From positions 1 through 16,709 of the forward strand of contig CBDUZS010000055.1 in the NCBI GenBank assembly GCA_965371785.1: a DNA stretch of 16,709 nucleotides, in the 5' to 3' direction. The notes beneath the pieces are model-generated. The model was not told the origin of the DNA, did no database searches, and was given only the letters and a program-made list of their open reading frames with translations. Below, in pieces: positions 14,082-16,709 of the stretch; within the stretch, counting starts at the first letter, position 1; every line of letters starts with the position of its first letter. The stretch is from CBDUZS01 sp965371785 (GTDB taxonomy: Bacteria > Fermentibacterota > Fermentibacteria > Fermentibacterales > JCC-6). The position numbers and the translations under genes were made by a program.

Positions 14082-15905
14082 CTACTCTATCACCACGAAG
14101 CGTTCTGATGCTGTAAAATCACCTGATACCATCCTGCAGAAGTAGACACCCGGGGACAGGTCCCCTAGCAGGACATCGTGATACCCCACTGAGTACTCAT
14201 CTTCATGAATCTCACGAACAAGTCGACCCGACAGGTCGAAGATGGAGATTTCAACCAGAACAGGTTCTGGCAGCCCGAATCTGACAGAAGGAGCGGAAGC
14301 AGGATTCGGCGCAAAGGGCAAAAGCGCCAGGATAGCAGGATCCTCTCCACTCTCGATTCCCATCGGATCCCAGGTCAGCATGACATCGAAAAGAACGGGT
14401 GTAGTATCCGGATCGGATGTCTCGAGTATCATCCTGTACTGAGTGTACTGGTCACCATCCTCCAGGATGCCTTCGAGAAGGCAGGGAATGGATAGAGTAT
14501 CCGACCATGCTCCCATTGCGGTATGGTCGTCAGATGCCCTGACCTGGAATGAAACAGAGGTTCCTGACGGAGTCTGACAGTTCCACTCCATGTAATCCCA
14601 GTCGGGATCCATCTGTGTATCGAGAATACTGGATACGAGTGAGCCCACAGGCGAATACTCACTAAGATCCCACCAGGTGATGTCGTCGGCATCCAGCGCG
14701 GCACCGAGAACGTCCATATGGCCGTCGCCGTTTACGTCCGCGGAATAGACGGACACGGCATTATCAAAATCCCCGTCAACGATATGCTCGGTCCAGGATG
14801 TCCCTGAGCCATCGAGATTCTCCCACCAGGTAATTTCACTTGCATATCGAGCAGCACCGAGCACGTCCATATCGCCGTCACCGTCTACATCCCTGGAGCA
14901 GACGGACCATGCACCATCGAAGCCACCATCAATGGTATGCTCCGTCCAGGATGTCCCCGAACCGTCCAGATTCTCCCACCAGGCGATGTCGTTACAACCA
15001 CTGCCAGCACCAAGGACGTCCATATCACCGTCATTGTCTATGTCCTTTGAATAAACGGATCCCGCATTATTAAAAGCCCCATCAATGGTATGCTCCGTCC
15101 AGGATGTGCCAGAGCCGTCGATATTCTCCCACCAGGTTATGTCGTCTGCTCCGAGAGCGGCACCGAGCACATCCATATCGCCGTCGCCGTCTACATCCTC
15201 CGAGTATACGGACATGGCGTTATCAAAATCCCAGTCGACGTTATGCCCCGTCCAGGAGGTACCCGAGCCGTCGATATTCTCCCACCAGGTTATGCAGTCA
15301 GCTCCATAAGCGGCACCGAGTACGTCCATGTCACCATCACCGTCAACATCCTCCGAGTACGTAGACCAGGGACCATCGAAATTCCAAGCGACAGTATGCT
15401 CGGTCCAGGATGTGCCCGAACCATCGATATTCTCCCACCAGGTTATCTCGTCGGCTCCATAAGCAGCCCCGAGAACGTCCATGTCGCCATCACCATCAAT
15501 GTCCTCCGAGTAGATGGAAACGGCACCATTGAAGTTCTCATCAACGGTGTGCTCGGTCCATGATGTGCCCGAACCGTCAGTATTCTCCCACCAGGTTATG
15601 TCGTCATCGAAATGGGCAGCACCGAGCACATCCATATCGCCATCGCCATCTAGGTCTTCCGAGCAGACTGAACAGGCACCATTAAATTCACCGTCAACGG
15701 TATGTTCCGGAGTATTTTGCGAAAGCAGCAGTGAGCCCGGATAATCAGACCAGTCAATGCCCGAAGACTGGTAGAACTCATTGCCCCACACAAAAACTGG
15801 ACCGAGAAATCCATCTCCGCCTGACCAGTCCGATTGAGACGCTGAATCTGCATAAGTAATCAGACTGATTAACAAGACCGCTGTGTACATGAGTCTGAGC
15901 GACAT
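14082..15905 (-). CDS. Secreted FG-GAP/VCBS-repeat protein with type IX secretion sorting domain
   Basis: The 607-residue protein starts at the ATG at 15905, which has AGGAGG six bases upstream and gives a clean signal peptide (about residues 1-22). In-frame ATGs further up to 15965 lack these features. Residues 67 to about 412 are seven tandem 51-residue repeats, each with a calcium-binding-like DxDGDGDMD loop, LGAA and ITWWEN; this is the FG-GAP/VCBS beta-propeller type, and seven units would close one propeller. A beta-sandwich-like region follows. The last ~80 residues, with PFAPNPASAP, IFDLSGRLVREI and LSPGVYFCRM, look like the Por/T9SS type A sorting domain (FlgD-Ig-like). The predicted location is the cell surface or medium, perhaps binding carbohydrate or protein. 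It is convergent with the preceding gene, with a 27-bp gap. Confidence 0.88.
   Translation of the reverse strand: MSLRLMYTAVLLISLITYADSASQSDWSGGDGFLGPVFVWGNEFYQSSGIDWSDYPGSLLLSQNTPEHTVDGEFNGACSVCSEDLDGDGDMDVLGAAHFDDDITWWENTDGSGTSWTEHTVDENFNGAVSIYSEDIDGDGDMDVLGAAYGADEITWWENIDGSGTSWTEHTVAWNFDGPWSTYSEDVDGDGDMDVLGAAYGADCITWWENIDGSGTSWTGHNVDWDFDNAMSVYSEDVDGDGDMDVLGAALGADDITWWENIDGSGTSWTEHTIDGAFNNAGSVYSKDIDNDGDMDVLGAGSGCNDIAWWENLDGSGTSWTEHTIDGGFDGAWSVCSRDVDGDGDMDVLGAARYASEITWWENLDGSGTSWTEHIVDGDFDNAVSVYSADVNGDGHMDVLGAALDADDITWWDLSEYSPVGSLVSSILDTQMDPDWDYMEWNCQTPSGTSVSFQVRASDDHTAMGAWSDTLSIPCLLEGILEDGDQYTQYRMILETSDPDTTPVLFDVMLTWDPMGIESGEDPAILALLPFAPNPASAPSVRFGLPEPVLVEISIFDLSGRLVREIHEDEYSVGYHDVLLGDLSPGVYFCRMVSGDFTASERFVVIE
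14670..15707 (-). repeat. Seven tandem 153-bp coding repeats
   Basis: The repeat array lies inside the secreted protein gene. Six full units of 51 codons are followed by a seventh that stops after the TWWD segment. Units 2, 3 and 4 are nearly identical over the EDxDGDGDMDVLGAA and ITWWENIDGSGTSWT stretches, while the segment just before the acidic loop varies. This suggests recent unit duplication with selection on the loop and on the variable face. Confidence 0.85.
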
Positions 15906-16235
15906 ATCCAACCTCCTGATTTTGAACAAACAATTCATAGCAATATTGAGCATAAATTGTACCAATATATATTATTAGCAATAACTACAGCATATACATC
16001 ATTGTACAGGAAACCGTCATGCATTCTGCAACAGGCCGGTCGATATTGTCTTCACAATACAGGAATCCGCTACCCCGTAGTGGATGCTTTTCGAACTATT
16101 CTCACTTGTGGGAATCATGGTGGCTAACTAGAGGTCTAGTCCTCTAAGTGGAAGTGTTTGCATGCCAAAACCAGGGCTTTGAAAACAGGTCATTCGAGTT
16201 GACTAAGAATAGACATAACCCTATTCAATTATACT
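15906..16235. other. AT-rich non-coding stretch
   Basis: I see no convincing gene in these 330 bases. The left end holds the Shine-Dalgarno (15912-15917) and presumably the promoter of the secreted protein gene, with a palindromic AATATATATT at 15964-15973. Further right are two copies of TACAGGAAnCCG (16005-16016 and 16058-16069), a hairpin-forming CCGCTAC/GTAGTGG with a three-base loop (16067-16083), and a TAGAGG/CCTCTA inverted repeat (16129-16146). A 41-codon plus-strand ORF from 16019 has no recognisable content. No terminator with a U-run was found. Confidence 0.5.
16199..16227 (+). promoter_or_regulatory. Weak candidate promoter upstream of the right-edge ORFs
   Basis: TTGACT (16199-16204; 5/6 match), 17 bases, then TATTCA (16222-16227; 3/6 match). 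Transcription would begin next to the ATG at 16236. The weak -10 and the AT-rich surroundings make chance likely. Confidence 0.2.
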
Positions 16236-16343
16236 ATGGGTGGTTTTCTTGACAGGCTTGGCAAAGTTCTGGTGTCTTTGGAGCAGTCCCTTCGGATTAA
16301 CCTTGTACCTGACGGATCTTCACCATATACAGTCGTTCAATGA
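16236..16343 (+). CDS. Possible 35-codon ORF, or the N-terminal remnant of the downstream gene
   Basis: ATG at 16236 opens a 35-residue frame beginning MGGFLDRLGKVLVSLEQSLR. It ends at TGA (16341-16343) directly followed by TAA. The same frame continues beyond these stops into the nuclease-like ORF. It is therefore either a tiny independent ORF, chance, or the start of a gene broken by stops. No Shine-Dalgarno is seen. Function is not recognised. Confidence 0.2.
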   Translation: MGGFLDRLGKVLVSLEQSLRINLVPDGSSPYTVVQ

Positions 16344-16364
16344 TAAATCGCACGCCTATTCAGG

Positions 16365-16709
16365 TTGCACAACGAATCAAACCAACTGCTAGCAGACTTT
16401 GAATTAGCAAGACTTGGAATGTTCGCTCATGATCTCAAGATACTCGACAGAAAAGCCCCTGAACTCCTCCGACAATACGGAAAGCAACTCAGGAAGATTG
16501 AAAGGCATGAAAGCTTCTTCGGTATTCGGTTTGAGGTTCGAATCGCCGCTTCATTTCTCAGCAAAGGCTACTGCATTACTAAGCGGGAATCACCTGACTT
16601 TGCTGTTACGATTAACGATGAATCAGTGTTTCTTGAATGCACAAGCGTCAGATTAGACCACAGCAAGGATCGAGATGCAGTGCTATACAAAATCGGTAGC
16701 GTGGTCCGG
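16365..16709 (+). CDS. Partial nuclease-like hypothetical protein, truncated by the window end
   Basis: An open frame follows the stop at 16344-16346 and runs off the right edge. Possible starts are TTG at 16365 (115 codons visible) and ATG at 16419 (97 codons); neither has a good Shine-Dalgarno, so the true start is unsettled. The content looks coding: a helical, charged N-terminal part, then FFGIRFEVRIAASFLSKGY, then SPDFAVTINDESVFLECTS. The order Glu, then P-D, then E-C about a dozen residues later resembles a PD-(D/E)xK nuclease core, but the usual Lys after the last Glu is Thr here (E-C-T). Base composition is more AT-rich than in the operon, as in mobile or defence-type genes. Family membership is inference from motif spacing only. 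Confidence 0.5.
   Translation, partial: MHNESNQLLADFELARLGMFAHDLKILDRKAPELLRQYGKQLRKIERHESFFGIRFEVRIAASFLSKGYCITKRESPDFAVTINDESVFLECTSVRLDHSKDRDAVLYKIGSVVR

Noticed and set aside
14056..14083. AGCTGC...GCAGCT inverted repeat between convergent genes, possible bidirectional terminator
   Set aside because: A six-base stem with a 16-base loop and no T-run on either side is too weak to call a terminator.
14840..15563. Plus-strand ORFs over the repeat region, rich in Arg, His and Pro
   Set aside because: They are antisense images of the 153-bp repeats; the minus-strand frame has signal peptide, Shine-Dalgarno and domain structure.
14670..15707. Tandem repeats as a CRISPR array
   Set aside because: The period is 153 bp and in frame, units are coding repeats, and there are no short palindromic repeats with unique spacers.
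16019..16144. 41-codon plus-strand ORF in the AT-rich gap
   Set aside because: It has no Shine-Dalgarno, no recognisable motif and a random-looking composition.
16533..16548. GGTTCGAATC resembling a tRNA T-loop
   Set aside because: The flanking bases do not pair as a T-stem, no anticodon or acceptor arm is present, and the bases are codons of the nuclease-like ORF.
16414..16656. 80-residue plus-strand ORF starting at 16414
   Set aside because: The overlapping frame through 16419 stays open to the window end and has protein-like composition and motif spacing; this one does not.

Overview
The first 12.3 kb is one tight minus-strand operon for a large membrane-bound group 4 [NiFe] hydrogenase fused to a complete Mrp-type cation/proton antiporter module. 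The rest is accessory: a divergent membrane glycosyltransferase-like gene, a secreted repeat protein, an AT-rich gap and a nuclease-like fragment at the right edge. The secreted protein ends in what looks like a type IX secretion (Por) C-terminal sorting domain, and the glycosyltransferase-like protein ends in a pseudopilin-like domain. Together with the hydrogenase these suggest an anaerobic, H2-metabolising, Gram-negative bacterium of the Fibrobacteres-Chlorobi-Bacteroidetes (FCB) radiation, perhaps an uncultivated phylum such as Fermentibacterota. That taxonomic guess is inference only.

Operon, in transcription order from about 12.3 kb down to 1: HydB/AsrA-like Fe-S subunit; HydG/AsrB-like FAD/NAD(P)H subunit; four-cluster HycB-like ferredoxin subunit; NuoH-like membrane anchor; NuoB-like small subunit; NuoC-like subunit; NuoD-like [NiFe] large subunit with both CxxC pairs; NuoL-like antiporter subunit; fused MbhD-MbhE-like subunit; MrpB, C, D, E, F and G; NuoI-like ferredoxin subunit with an extra four-cysteine tail; and a HycI-type maturation protease cut by the left edge. 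Most genes overlap or abut. The only clear internal gap is 41 bp before the NuoI-like gene, and it carries a perfect palindrome.

Working model: the FAD/2Fe-2S subunit exchanges electrons with NAD(P)H, the two ferredoxin-like subunits wire them to the NuoB cluster, and the NiFe site makes or consumes H2. The NuoH/NuoL/Mrp membrane arm couples this to H+ or Na+ movement. HydB/HydG-type diaphorase subunits normally serve cytosolic group 3 hydrogenases or sulfite reductase; placing them in front of an Mrp-linked group 4 enzyme is the most notable feature here.

Right part: 12408-14054 (+) GT-C type membrane protein fused to a pseudopilin-like tail; 14082-15905 (-) secreted FG-GAP/VCBS repeat protein with seven 51-residue repeats; 15906-16235 AT-rich with no convincing gene; 16236-16709 a short ORF and then, in the same frame after two stops, a partial nuclease-like ORF running off the window.
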